Positions 17,789 through 24,989 of a DNA stretch of 64,000 bases are shown in pieces. This DNA is from Weissella thailandensis (GTDB lineage Bacteria > Bacillota > Bacilli > Lactobacillales > Lactobacillaceae): assembly GCF_005405465.1 (NCBI RefSeq), contig NZ_BJEC01000009.1, positions 1 to 64,000 of the forward strand, given 5' to 3'. The notes beneath the pieces were generated by a model, which worked only from the letters and a program-made list of their open reading frames with translations, was not told where the DNA came from and made no database searches. How positions within the stretch are numbered: position 1 is the first letter of the stretch; each line of letters opens with the position of its first letter. Made by a program: the position numbers and the translations under genes.

Positions 17789-18796
17789 TCACTTAGTATA
17801 TAAGTGATTTGCCTTCATCCAAGCTGTCAATTCTGTCACAAACTTTTTGTTTTCAGGTCCATCAGTTAATTCTGGTGCCTTGGCTAACATGACAGGTTTT
17901 GCTTGTCTAGCATTGTCTCCAGAACGTTGTAATACCAAGATTACTTTTCCTAATTTGGGATCTTTGAATAATTTATCTGGTAATTGAATAAGAGACTGAA
18001 AGTACACCCCATCAGTTTGTATATAACTTAACAATTTTTTGCTTTGGTCACTCTCAAATAAATTTGCTGGTACGGTTAAAATTGCCAAACCACCTGGCTT
18101 TAATGCAGCAATACTTTGCTCTATTAATAGGTGATGTACAAATGTCAAGCCTTCCTCAGCTTTTGTTGCAAAATTTTCCGAAATTTCTTGAGGATAATAA
18201 CCAATAGGTAAATCACCAATAACAACGTCAGCATCTGCCGTCATTTTTGTCGCCACACTATCAGTTAATGAAATTTGCCATGATTCGTCTAGTAACGCTG
18301 CAACACCACTTGCAACTGTCAACATCGTATCATCATTTTCAAATCCTTTAACGTGGACCGTTTTCCCCGCAGACTGTAATACTTGACTCGTCGTTGCCAA
18401 TAAGTTTCCGGTACCAAGAGTTATATCCTTAAGTTGCACCGCCTCTTTTCCCTCAGTAAACGTATCAGCAACAAAGGCAATCCACATGCCGATTGCATCA
18501 GGCGTCACCTGATAATTAGCCTGTAAACCATCCTGATGAATCGTGCCAACTAGCAAAAATTGTATCACTTGGCGTCGGTTGGCCACTTGTAGATCTGAAA
18601 ACTTTGCTGCTTGGACATCTGACTGAATATCCTGCCTTTGTTCATCAGATAATGATGCCCAATCCTCATCAGTCTGTTCTAACATCACTTCAAATAAAAT
18701 AATTAAAGCTTCTATTGATGCAATATCTAGGAAATCCACTAGTTTCTGCTGAGCTGCCTGTAGATTTTTGACACTGCTTTCAATTGATTCGTACAT
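17789..18796 (-). CDS. YtxK-type class I SAM-dependent methyltransferase
   Basis: A 335-residue protein resembling adenine-N6 methyltransferases of the YtxK group found downstream of comG operons. DITLGTGNLLATTSQVL is a degenerate SAM loop and IGDLPIGYYP stands where DNA methylases have NPPY (here D-L-P-I). The C-terminal ILQRSGDN and N-terminal helical domain resemble the M subunit of type I systems, but no specificity or endonuclease gene is near. GAGG lies seven bases before the ATG. Its substrate is unknown. The placement between comGG and ackA is conserved in lactobacilli, which supports the identification. Confidence 0.8.
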   Translation of the reverse strand: MYESIESSVKNLQAAQQKLVDFLDIASIEALIILFEVMLEQTDEDWASLSDEQRQDIQSDVQAAKFSDLQVANRRQVIQFLLVGTIHQDGLQANYQVTPDAIGMWIAFVADTFTEGKEAVQLKDITLGTGNLLATTSQVLQSAGKTVHVKGFENDDTMLTVASGVAALLDESWQISLTDSVATKMTADADVVIGDLPIGYYPQEISENFATKAEEGLTFVHHLLIEQSIAALKPGGLAILTVPANLFESDQSKKLLSYIQTDGVYFQSLIQLPDKLFKDPKLGKVILVLQRSGDNARQAKPVMLAKAPELTDGPENKKFVTELTAWMKANHLYTK

Positions 18797-18863
18797 GTCG
18801 TTACCTCATCTTTCATTCTAGAGACTAGTTTAGCTAGTTTCTTGATAACTGACAAGCGCTATA

Positions 18864-19160
18864 TCATTTATTTATTTGTGGTACCCTGACTGTTTGTAAT
18901 TCCGTAACCTTTACAATGTAGTGTCCCCTGGCAATGCCAATGACACGTGGTAAAACAAATAATCGTTTATCAACTTTAATTTCCTTGCAATTTCGTATAT
19001 AGTGTACAGCTTGATAACGGCCTAACCAATATTGATACTCTTGTTTTCTGACCTGTTGTTGTGTCATTTGTTTTCCTAACCAAACTGTTAATCCCATCAA
19101 TAAGCAACAACTCAAGGTAACTGTCTGGACTAAAATGATTGCCTTACGTTTTCTGACCAT
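18864..19160 (-). CDS. ComGG-like competence pseudopilin
   Basis: The last gene of the comG operon encodes about 98 residues: a basic N-terminus (MVRKRKAII), one membrane helix (LVQTVTLSCCLLMGLTVWLG) and a short soluble domain. No Glu at +5 prepilin motif is evident. Position and topology match ComGG, a minor pseudopilin; sequence alone would not identify it. A longer frame starts at 19193, but AAGGAAG lies just upstream of the ATG at 19160. It overlaps the end of comGF by 17 bases, implying coupling. Confidence 0.6.
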   Translation of the reverse strand: MVRKRKAIILVQTVTLSCCLLMGLTVWLGKQMTQQQVRKQEYQYWLGRYQAVHYIRNCKEIKVDKRLFVLPRVIGIARGHYIVKVTELQTVRVPQINK

Positions 19161-19581
19161 TAATATATATTTCTTCCTTAAAAATTGCCCCATTTGTAAA
19201 CTGCAAGGTCATGTTATATAAATGCGGCCTTAACTGTTTAAAATTCACTTTTTTCACTTGCAACATGTAAGATAAAAATTTGCCGTCTTGACGATATAGG
19301 CACAAACAGTGCCCCCATAATCCAAGACGATACGTCTTATCTGTTTTCAAATTTTTGATTGTTAAAACATGCTCAGTGGCCTTAATAATTTGATAGTTCC
19401 AAGCATCATTTTCTAAGCGATCAATTAACCGTGTAACCTGTACCTTTTGGATTTCATAATTATGTTGCTGATTAACGAGTTTGAGCCCCTGTGTTGTGAT
19501 GGCAAAGGTAAACAATAGACCACTAAGAATCATTAGTGCCACCATACACTCAATTAACGTAAATCTGTTCCTGTTAACCAT
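19144..19581 (-). CDS. comGF: ComGF-like competence pseudopilin
   Basis: A 145-residue type IV pilin-like protein. After a short basic leader MVNRNR comes the class III cleavage/methylation segment FTLIECMVALMIL with Glu at +5 and a hydrophobic helix to about residue 30. The soluble domain is rich in beta segments (YRLGLWGHCLCLYRQDGKF), as in the ComGF family. AAGGAA precedes the ATG by eight bases. It overlaps comGE by 28 and comGG by 17 bases. Minor pseudopilins assemble with ComGC to form the DNA-uptake pseudopilus. Confidence 0.75.
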   Translation of the reverse strand: MVNRNRFTLIECMVALMILSGLLFTFAITTQGLKLVNQQHNYEIQKVQVTRLIDRLENDAWNYQIIKATEHVLTIKNLKTDKTYRLGLWGHCLCLYRQDGKFLSYMLQVKKVNFKQLRPHLYNMTLQFTNGAIFKEEIYINGQKT

Positions 19582-19763
19582 GCTTTACGTTCCTTATAAT
19601 ATTTTTCCTTTATAACATTGATGGCATGTTCATCGGAACAGTTGCGTTGACTAACAGATTCAATCGATTGCCAACCGATCAACAACGTGCCCAAAACAAC
19701 CACCATACTCACTAAGGCCTCCATTAAAATAAACCCCTTACGTTGTGAACCGATAAGCGCCAC
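19554..19763 (-). CDS. comGE: ComGE-like competence pseudopilin
   Basis: A 66-69 residue pilin-like protein: basic leader GSQRKG, then FILMEALVSMVVVLGTLL with Glu at +5. The start is odd. The only GTG/ATG-type start upstream of the leader is GTG 19763, which overlaps the final G of a perfect AGGAGG and so cannot use it. The in-frame codon eight bases after AGGAGG is ATC at 19754, a rare start. It overlaps comGD by 17-26 bases and comGF by 28. Identification rests on position and the pilin segment. Confidence 0.65.
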   Translation of the reverse strand: MALIGSQRKGFILMEALVSMVVVLGTLLIGWQSIESVSQRNCSDEHAINVIKEKYYKERKAWLTGTDLR

Positions 19764-20130
19764 CTCCTAATTGAAAAATTAATGAAACACGTTCATTGGT
19801 CATACGATTGTAAAAACGAATTGTCCCAGCAATTACAGTGGTTGGTCGCCAATTAATGTGCACATAATTACTAGTACACCACCCCTTAGGTAATTTAATT
19901 TCTTCATCACCTATACAAAGCGTATCGCCCTCCCCATAGATATTAAAATCAAGCGCTCTTCCTAAAACAACTTTTTGCTGTTCTTTGATATACTTCTGGG
20001 CAAATTCCTGCTTTACATTTTGCCAATTTCGAGCATGTTCGTACTTCGGTAATATTGCTGGTACAGTAAGTACGACACAGATAGCTAATACAATCATTGT
20101 TTCGAACAACATGATGCCTTTTCGGTTCAT
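19738..20130 (-). CDS. comGD: ComGD-like competence pseudopilin
   Basis: 130 residues with a very short leader (MNRKGI) and the pilin helix MLFETMIVLAICVVLTV, Glu at +5. The soluble part (KYEHARNW onward) contains two Cys (DTLCIGD and KGWCTSN) that may form a disulphide. AAGG lies eight bases before the ATG; comGC ends one base upstream. Order and size fit ComGD, a minor pseudopilin. Confidence 0.72.
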   Translation of the reverse strand: MNRKGIMLFETMIVLAICVVLTVPAILPKYEHARNWQNVKQEFAQKYIKEQQKVVLGRALDFNIYGEGDTLCIGDEEIKLPKGWCTSNYVHINWRPTTVIAGTIRFYNRMTNERVSLIFQLGGGAYRFTT

Positions 20131-20131
20131 A

Positions 20132-20458
20132 TCACTTGCCTTGAACTACCTTATCACCCTTAATTTCAAAGTGTGCTTTTGTCATTTGCTGTACTTGTGA
20201 ATTGGTTAAATAACCTGAATTCATTAAATTAGCTAGTGTAACTGCTTGGCCGTTACCGTCTTCATGTGCAATATGGTACATATTGATTTGGCTTTGCAAT
20301 GTGTGCATTAGTGCCGTTCGTTGGCGGTCTTCAGCCGCTTTACGAATACTGGCAACATTAGGATAAATCAATACGACTAACAGGCCAATAATGAATAACG
20401 TCGTCACAACTTCAATTAAAGTAAAACCTCGACGGCGTGAAAATTGCTTCTTTTTCAT
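20132..20458 (-). CDS. comGC: ComGC major competence pseudopilin
   Basis: 108 residues. Leader MKKKQFSRRRG is followed by FTLIEVVTTLFIIGLLVVL, the textbook type IV pilin cleavage and methylation segment. The soluble domain (NVASIRKAAEDRQRTAL, then YLTNSQVQQM) is that of ComGC, the main subunit of the pseudopilus that brings DNA to ComEA. Its ATG overlaps the comGB stop by four bases. A prepilin peptidase (ComC) is required and is not in the window. Confidence 0.9.
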   Translation of the reverse strand: MKKKQFSRRRGFTLIEVVTTLFIIGLLVVLIYPNVASIRKAAEDRQRTALMHTLQSQINMYHIAHEDGNGQAVTLANLMNSGYLTNSQVQQMTKAHFEIKGDKVVQGK

Positions 20459-21459
20459 GACACGATTCCTCCCATATTTTTATACATTGGTACCAGCGTT
20501 AAGTAATATAACCCAATAACAATCAGACCGATAATAGCAAAACAAATTGGTTGAATTAGCGTTAGATACTTTTTGATGCGTTCATCTAACAATTCAAATT
20601 TACGACTCGCTAATATTTGGAAATTTTCACCAATTTGTTGTTGTGTGTGCCCAAGCTTGAACAATAATGCAGATTCCTTTGGTAATAAATCGACAGATAA
20701 CACAAAATCACGAATATCTTCCCCGTTACTTAATGCTTGCCAAGCCTTATCACTAATATAAGAAAGCAGTTCATTTTGTGAATTTTGGCGAATTCGCTCC
20801 ACAATAGTCACCAGCTGCACCCCGCTCGATATTAAGAGACCTAATTGTAATGAAATATAATACTCGATACTAAGCCTTAATAGCGGGCCTAAAATAGGGC
20901 ACCTCATCAGCAACTTCATTCGCATCTCCCACCGTTGCTTCGTAAACCACCAAAAACTAAGTGAGCAACTAATTATAGGCAGTGCACAGCCTGTTATAAT
21001 CCAAAAAGTATTGAAACGTAAATTTAAAGTTGATAAATTCATACCCGCTTGCCTAAATTCAGGCAGTAAAACAGTCAAATAGCCAACAATTAATATAAGT
21101 AAAAGAACCATCAAAACCATTGGATATAACAGTATTTGGCGTAATTTACTAAATTGTGTTAATCTTATTCGCTCGCGAGCACCTAATTCTTGGAGCAATG
21201 GGGTCAATCGGCCATGAATGATTGCAAAGTCAAGCTGTTGTACAATTTCACTCCTGACATAAGGTGTCATGACTGCCGCAAAAGTCTTGCCAGCCGTTAA
21301 ACCAGCCATAATGTTTGCCATATCCTTTACTGGCAACTTAAGTAACACCTGTAACATCTTTAATGAATTCTCTAAATCAAAACCAACCTTTGATAAGTGA
21401 CATAAGTTTTCAAAAAATTCAACTTGAAGCTTGCGACGCCATTGCATTTGTTTCTGCAT
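20455..21459 (-). CDS. comGB: ComGB, pseudopilus assembly membrane protein
   Basis: A 334-residue member of the type II secretion F / PilC family, the inner-membrane platform on which ComGA acts. Three hydrophobic stretches are visible: ILLYPMVLMVLLLILIVGYL, WIITGCALPIISCSLSFWW and LIQPICFAIIGLIVIGLYYL. The paired cytoplasmic repeats (FFENLCHLSKVGFDLENSL and YYISLQLGLLISSGVQLV) are family hallmarks. It overlaps comGA by 41 bases and comGC by four. Confidence 0.88.
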   Translation of the reverse strand: MQKQMQWRRKLQVEFFENLCHLSKVGFDLENSLKMLQVLLKLPVKDMANIMAGLTAGKTFAAVMTPYVRSEIVQQLDFAIIHGRLTPLLQELGARERIRLTQFSKLRQILLYPMVLMVLLLILIVGYLTVLLPEFRQAGMNLSTLNLRFNTFWIITGCALPIISCSLSFWWFTKQRWEMRMKLLMRCPILGPLLRLSIEYYISLQLGLLISSGVQLVTIVERIRQNSQNELLSYISDKAWQALSNGEDIRDFVLSVDLLPKESALLFKLGHTQQQIGENFQILASRKFELLDERIKKYLTLIQPICFAIIGLIVIGLYYLTLVPMYKNMGGIVS

Positions 21460-22342
21460 TTTTTAAATCCACCAATAATTCATTTAACTGTTTGCCACTA
21501 GTCATTTTTAAATGTACATACGCCTGGTTGTCGTGAGTCATCATTTCCTGATAACCCAAACCAACCACCACCTGATTTAATAAATCTATTGGCACACCGA
21601 ATGCTCGTAAGCGATACCAAATACCTTTGATTGACATGGCATGCACAGTACTCAAAATCAAGTGACCACTCAGCGCTGCTTGAACAACGATATGAGCAGT
21701 CTCAGCATCTCGAATTTCACCAATAATCATAATATCGGGATGGTGCCGTAATGCTAACTTCAGTAGCTGTTCATATCCCATATGCGCAGCATTATTTACC
21801 TGTAATTGTAAAAATTCTGGTGCGACTAATTCGACAGGATCCTCAATTGTTAGCACCATTTGATTATCTAAATGATTAGTTGCAACATGATAAAGCGTCG
21901 TTGTCTTGCCAGAGCCCATCTGCCCCGCCAGTAAAATCAATCCTTGTTTTAATTTTAGAAGATCAGCTAATTCATTTAATTGATGCTTGGGTTGCCAATC
22001 TAAAATATTGTCCTGCATATCATAAATTAAGCGAATGACAATTGATTCACGATTTAAAAAATCTGCCACACTTGAAACTCGTAAGTGCAATGATTGTTGG
22101 TCTATCGAATAGTGCAAACGTCCGAGTTGCGGTCGACGAACCTCACTAATGTCCATATGAGCTGAAAATTTGATATGACGAATAAGCGCCTCACCGATTT
22201 TCGTATTAAAATGATGTACTTTTTCAATACCAATAGCCGAATAATAGATAACTTGAAACCCATCTGAATCTGGCCAAATATAAATATCACTTGCATGACG
22301 TTCTGAAGCAGCAACCATAAGCTTATAAAATGTTTTTTGCAT
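21419..22342 (-). CDS. comGA: ComGA, competence traffic ATPase
   Basis: The GspE/PilB-type ATPase that powers pseudopilus assembly. Walker A is LLAGQMGSGKTTTLYH, the Asp box is MVLTIEDPVEL, Walker B is IMIIGEIRDAETA, followed by the His box ALSGHLILSTVHA. ATG 22342 has GGAGG ten bases upstream and gives 307 residues. A longer frame to 22429 would run into the terminator of the upstream permease and has no ribosome binding site. No zinc tetracysteine is visible. No obvious promoter of the TACGAATA type was found in the 60-base gap. Confidence 0.92.
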   Translation of the reverse strand: MQKTFYKLMVAASERHASDIYIWPDSDGFQVIYYSAIGIEKVHHFNTKIGEALIRHIKFSAHMDISEVRRPQLGRLHYSIDQQSLHLRVSSVADFLNRESIVIRLIYDMQDNILDWQPKHQLNELADLLKLKQGLILLAGQMGSGKTTTLYHVATNHLDNQMVLTIEDPVELVAPEFLQLQVNNAAHMGYEQLLKLALRHHPDIMIIGEIRDAETAHIVVQAALSGHLILSTVHAMSIKGIWYRLRAFGVPIDLLNQVVVGLGYQEMMTHDNQAYVHLKMTSGKQLNELLVDLKNAETNAMASQASS

Positions 22343-22403
22343 TTGACTTTCACCTCCTAACATTAACAGAGACGTTGTTCCTCTCGAATTGTCCATCTTT
22401 AAC

Positions 22404-22442
22404 AAAAAAGAAGCTGGAACAAAATACATGTTCCAACTTCTT
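22404..22442 (-). terminator. Purine permease terminator
   Basis: Minus-strand AAGAAGTTGGAAC and GTTCCAGCTTCTT form 13 pairs (one wobble) around a 9-base loop and run into T. It separates the permease from comGA and is related in sequence to other terminators in this window. Confidence 0.88.
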
Positions 22443-22467
22443 TATACTTAAAATATTCTATTTTAAA

Positions 22468-23919
22468 TTAATCAATAGCCATTACAACGAAGTTCAAAAC
22501 GAACAATAATGACACGATCCACAAAATAACACTAATTTCACTAAACTTACGCTTTACACTCTTGATCAAGACATAGAAGATAAATCCAGCGGCAATTCCA
22601 TATGAAATCGAGTATGACAAGGCCATGAATGCTGAAGTAAAGAAGGCCGGTATGGCAACTTCCACATCCTCCCAATCAATTGCCTTAAATTCATTCATCA
22701 TTGTAATACCAACAACCACTAAAATAGGAGCCGTCGCAGCACTTGGAATTACATTAACTAATGGTGCCGCAATGATTGACAATAAGAAACCAATTGCAAT
22801 CACGACAGAGGTTAGTCCTGTACGACCCCCAGCCTTAATACCGGCCGAAGCTTCAATAAATGTGGTTGTATTTGAAGTTCCAAAAATTCCAGCAAACATA
22901 GTTGCAAAAGTATCGGCAACTAAACCACGATCCATTTTTGACTTGAATCCTTTATTTTCATAGAATTCTCGTTGATCTTCCTTTGAAAAGATACCGCTTG
23001 TAATACCAGTTCCAATAAAGGTTCCAATCGCATCAAATAGCCCTGAAAGTCCCATTGAAAAGACTGTTAAAATAACTACCAAAATGTTTTTGGGTGACGT
23101 AAACATTGACCATAACCCATCAGAACCTAATGCTTGTCCGAAAATTGAACCAAAATCATGGAATGTTGAAGTAAATGATGACAAGCCACCAAGATCAGTA
23201 TTGGTAACTCCCATTGGAATACCAATTAAAGTTGTTACAAACACAGAAATCAAGAAGGCACCTGGTACATTCGAAACGACTAATAATACTAAGATAATTA
23301 GCCCAATCAATGCTAAGATGACAGATGGATCAGTGAAGGTTGCAATCTCAGGGGTTGTACCACCATTACTCGTAAGGGTTTCAATAGTCTTAGCACCACC
23401 ACCATTAAATGGTGTATTATTCAAAGAAATAATATTTTCTGCATTTACCAAATAATTGATAAAGCCAGCGTTCTTTAAACCAATGTAAGCAATAAATAAA
23501 CCAATACCAGCAGCAATTGCATGTTTTAACTGGGCTGGTATTGACTTCACAATCAATGAACGAACTTTAGTCAAAGTAATAATGACATCAACTAAACCAA
23601 CCAAAAATACCATTCCTAGCGCTTGTTGCCAAGTATATCCTAGGCCAAACACGATGGTATATGTAAACATAGCTTGCATACCAATTGACGGAGCAAGTGC
23701 ATATGGTAAGTTAGCAAATAAACCAGTAATTAACGTACCAGTAACTGCCGTTAAAATCGTTGCCAAGAAAACACCTTGGCTTGGCATACCTGTCAATGAA
23801 AGGACTGAGGGGTTTAAAAAGATGATATAAGCCATGGCCACAAAGGTTGTAATACCCGCGATGACCTCGGTCCGTACTGTTGTATGGTTTTCCGATAGCT
23901 TAAAGAAACGCTCCAACAT
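22468..23919 (-). CDS. NCS2-family purine (guanine/hypoxanthine type) permease
   Basis: A 483-residue polytopic protein of the AzgA-like branch of NCS2 proton symporters. Landmarks: EVIAGITTFVAMAYIIFLNP at the start, NLPYALAPSIGMQAMFTYT, the helix-8 region FDAIGTFIGTGITSG and NTTTFIEASAGIKAGGRTG, which lines the base-binding site in this branch. About 12-14 membrane helices are expected. PbuG/PbuO-type substrate (guanine, hypoxanthine, possibly adenine) is inferred from the family. It has its own promoter, a structured leader with terminator, and a terminator behind. Confidence 0.88.
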   Translation of the reverse strand: MLERFFKLSENHTTVRTEVIAGITTFVAMAYIIFLNPSVLSLTGMPSQGVFLATILTAVTGTLITGLFANLPYALAPSIGMQAMFTYTIVFGLGYTWQQALGMVFLVGLVDVIITLTKVRSLIVKSIPAQLKHAIAAGIGLFIAYIGLKNAGFINYLVNAENIISLNNTPFNGGGAKTIETLTSNGGTTPEIATFTDPSVILALIGLIILVLLVVSNVPGAFLISVFVTTLIGIPMGVTNTDLGGLSSFTSTFHDFGSIFGQALGSDGLWSMFTSPKNILVVILTVFSMGLSGLFDAIGTFIGTGITSGIFSKEDQREFYENKGFKSKMDRGLVADTFATMFAGIFGTSNTTTFIEASAGIKAGGRTGLTSVVIAIGFLLSIIAAPLVNVIPSAATAPILVVVGITMMNEFKAIDWEDVEVAIPAFFTSAFMALSYSISYGIAAGFIFYVLIKSVKRKFSEISVILWIVSLLFVLNFVVMAID

Positions 23920-23936
23920 AATAAGTTCTTCTCCCT

Positions 23937-23970
23937 AAAAAAATCATGTTAACGTAAACTGCCAACATGA
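23937..23970 (-). terminator. Leader terminator before the purine permease
   Basis: Minus-strand TCATGTT and AACATGA pair (7 bp) around GGCAGTTTACGTT and are followed by seven T, 17 bases before the permease start. Being upstream of the gene, it is an attenuator. Its loop and 3' arm can instead pair with the 5' end of the leader (24045-24060). Confidence 0.75.
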
Positions 23971-24080
23971 CCAAAACACATTTGATATACCTAAAGCCAT
24001 AGTAGTTTCAACAAAAGTTGTCCTAATCAAATGTTTAAGTCTGTGGCAGAACACGTTAACGACTCTATTCAAATAAATAA
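23937..24080 (-). promoter_or_regulatory. Structured leader with alternative pairings (riboswitch-like) upstream of purine permease
   Basis: On the minus strand a 5' segment GTTAACGTGTTCTGCC (24045-24060) is nearly complementary to GGCAGTTTACGTTAAC (23948-23963), which is the loop and part of the 3' arm of the terminator; the two foldings exclude each other. Between them an 8-bp helix CATTTGAT/ATCAAATG (24026-24033 with 23979-23986) encloses 39 bases that hold a CAAC-TTTT-GTTG hairpin and a second weak hairpin: a three-way junction. The layout is that of a transcription-attenuating riboswitch. The purine riboswitch core (TTTCTACC between the two hairpins) is absent; the comparable bases read AAACTAC. 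I cannot assign a class. Confidence 0.6.
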
Positions 24081-24087
24081 TATTTTA

Positions 24088-24116
24088 ACACTATCCCTAA
24101 TTTAATTATTAGTCAA
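24088..24116 (-). promoter_or_regulatory. Promoter of the purine permease leader
   Basis: Minus strand -35 TTGACT (24111-24116), 17-base spacer, -10 TAGTGT (24088-24093; a weak match). Transcription would start near 24081, giving a leader of about 160 bases. Confidence 0.5.
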
Positions 24117-24128
24117 TATTATTTTAAA

Positions 24129-24163
24129 TAAAAAGAGAACTTGTTGATAAAACAAGTTCTCTT
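24129..24163 (-). terminator. yebC terminator
   Basis: Perfect 12-bp stem AGAGAACTTGTT/AACAAGTTCTCT (24134-24162) around a 5-base loop, followed on the minus strand by TTTTATT. Confidence 0.92.
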
Positions 24164-24189
24164 AATCGTTTTCGGAAAATAAAACGCCA

Positions 24190-24912
24190 TTATTCAGCTG
24201 TTGTAAATACTGCTTGTACGTCTTCATTATCTTCCAATTCAGCAACTAGATTTTCCAATGATTCTTGCTTATCCTCAGGTACAGCCATTGGGTTTTGTGC
24301 AATCATTGTTACTTCATCCATACTGAATTCGTAACCCTTCTCTGCTAAAGCATCACGTACTTCAGGGAATGCCTTAGGATCAGTGTAGATTTCAAATTGA
24401 TCATCAAACGTCTTCATGTCATCTGCACCAGCATCTAACATATCTTCCAACAATTGATCCTCATCAATTTCTGTATCTTCATCACGTTCAATTTCAAGAT
24501 AACCCTTACGGTCGAATTGGAATGAGACTGAACCTGATGTTCCAAGCTCACCACCAAAGTGCTTGAATGATGAACGTACAGAAGAAGCAGTACGGTTAGT
24601 ATTATCTGTTAAAGCTTCCACTAAAATAGCAATACCTGCTGGTCCGTATCCTTCATAAGTTAATTCTTGATAATTGGCACCATTGGCTCCAGATGCCTTA
24701 TCTAAAGCACGTTGGATATTATCCTTAGGCATGTTTGCTGCCTTAGCCTTATCAACAACTAGTCGTAATCCTGAATTTGTGTCTGGATCTGCACCGCCTG
24801 CTTTAGCTGCCGTGTACAAATCACGAGCTAACTTTTGGAAAATCTTACCACGCTTTGCATCTTGGGCGTTCTTACGTCCTTGGATGTTATGCCATTTACT
24901 ATGTCCTGACAT
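24190..24912 (-). CDS. YebC/TACO1-family translation factor
   Basis: A 240-residue protein of the YebC family. The N-terminus [22 protein letters not shown] is nearly invariant in the family, and [19 protein letters not shown] and the [14 protein letters not shown] segment confirm it. Members were annotated as transcription regulators; more recent work on homologues shows a role in helping ribosomes through proline-rich stretches. The ATG has AAGGGG nine bases upstream. It is a single-gene unit with its own terminator. Confidence 0.93.
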   Translation of the reverse strand: MSGHSKWHNIQGRKNAQDAKRGKIFQKLARDLYTAAKAGGADPDTNSGLRLVVDKAKAANMPKDNIQRALDKASGANGANYQELTYEGYGPAGIAILVEALTDNTNRTASSVRSSFKHFGGELGTSGSVSFQFDRKGYLEIERDEDTEIDEDQLLEDMLDAGADDMKTFDDQFEIYTDPKAFPEVRDALAEKGYEFSMDEVTMIAQNPMAVPEDKQESLENLVAELEDNEDVQAVFTTAE

Positions 24913-24949
24913 TTCAGAAACCCCTTTTCTATCGAAAATTTATCGTCTT

Positions 24950-24958
24950 ATTCTATCA
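24950..24958 (-). promoter_or_regulatory. yebC promoter (extended -10)
   Basis: Minus-strand TGATAGAAT (TG-N-TAGAAT) lies 38 bases before yebC. Confidence 0.5.
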
Positions 24959-24989
24959 TATAATTGATGCAATGACTAGTTTATTTCAC

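Noticed and set aside
17789-18796. Type I restriction-modification methylase
   Set aside because: The motif is degenerate, no specificity or restriction subunit is near, and the comG-ytxK-ackA context explains the gene better.
22343-22429. N-terminal extension of ComGA
   Set aside because: It would overlap the permease terminator and lacks a ribosome binding site.
23937-24080. Purine (guanine/adenine) riboswitch before the permease
   Set aside because: The conserved TTTCTACC junction and the loop-loop elements are missing, although the three-way junction is similar in outline.
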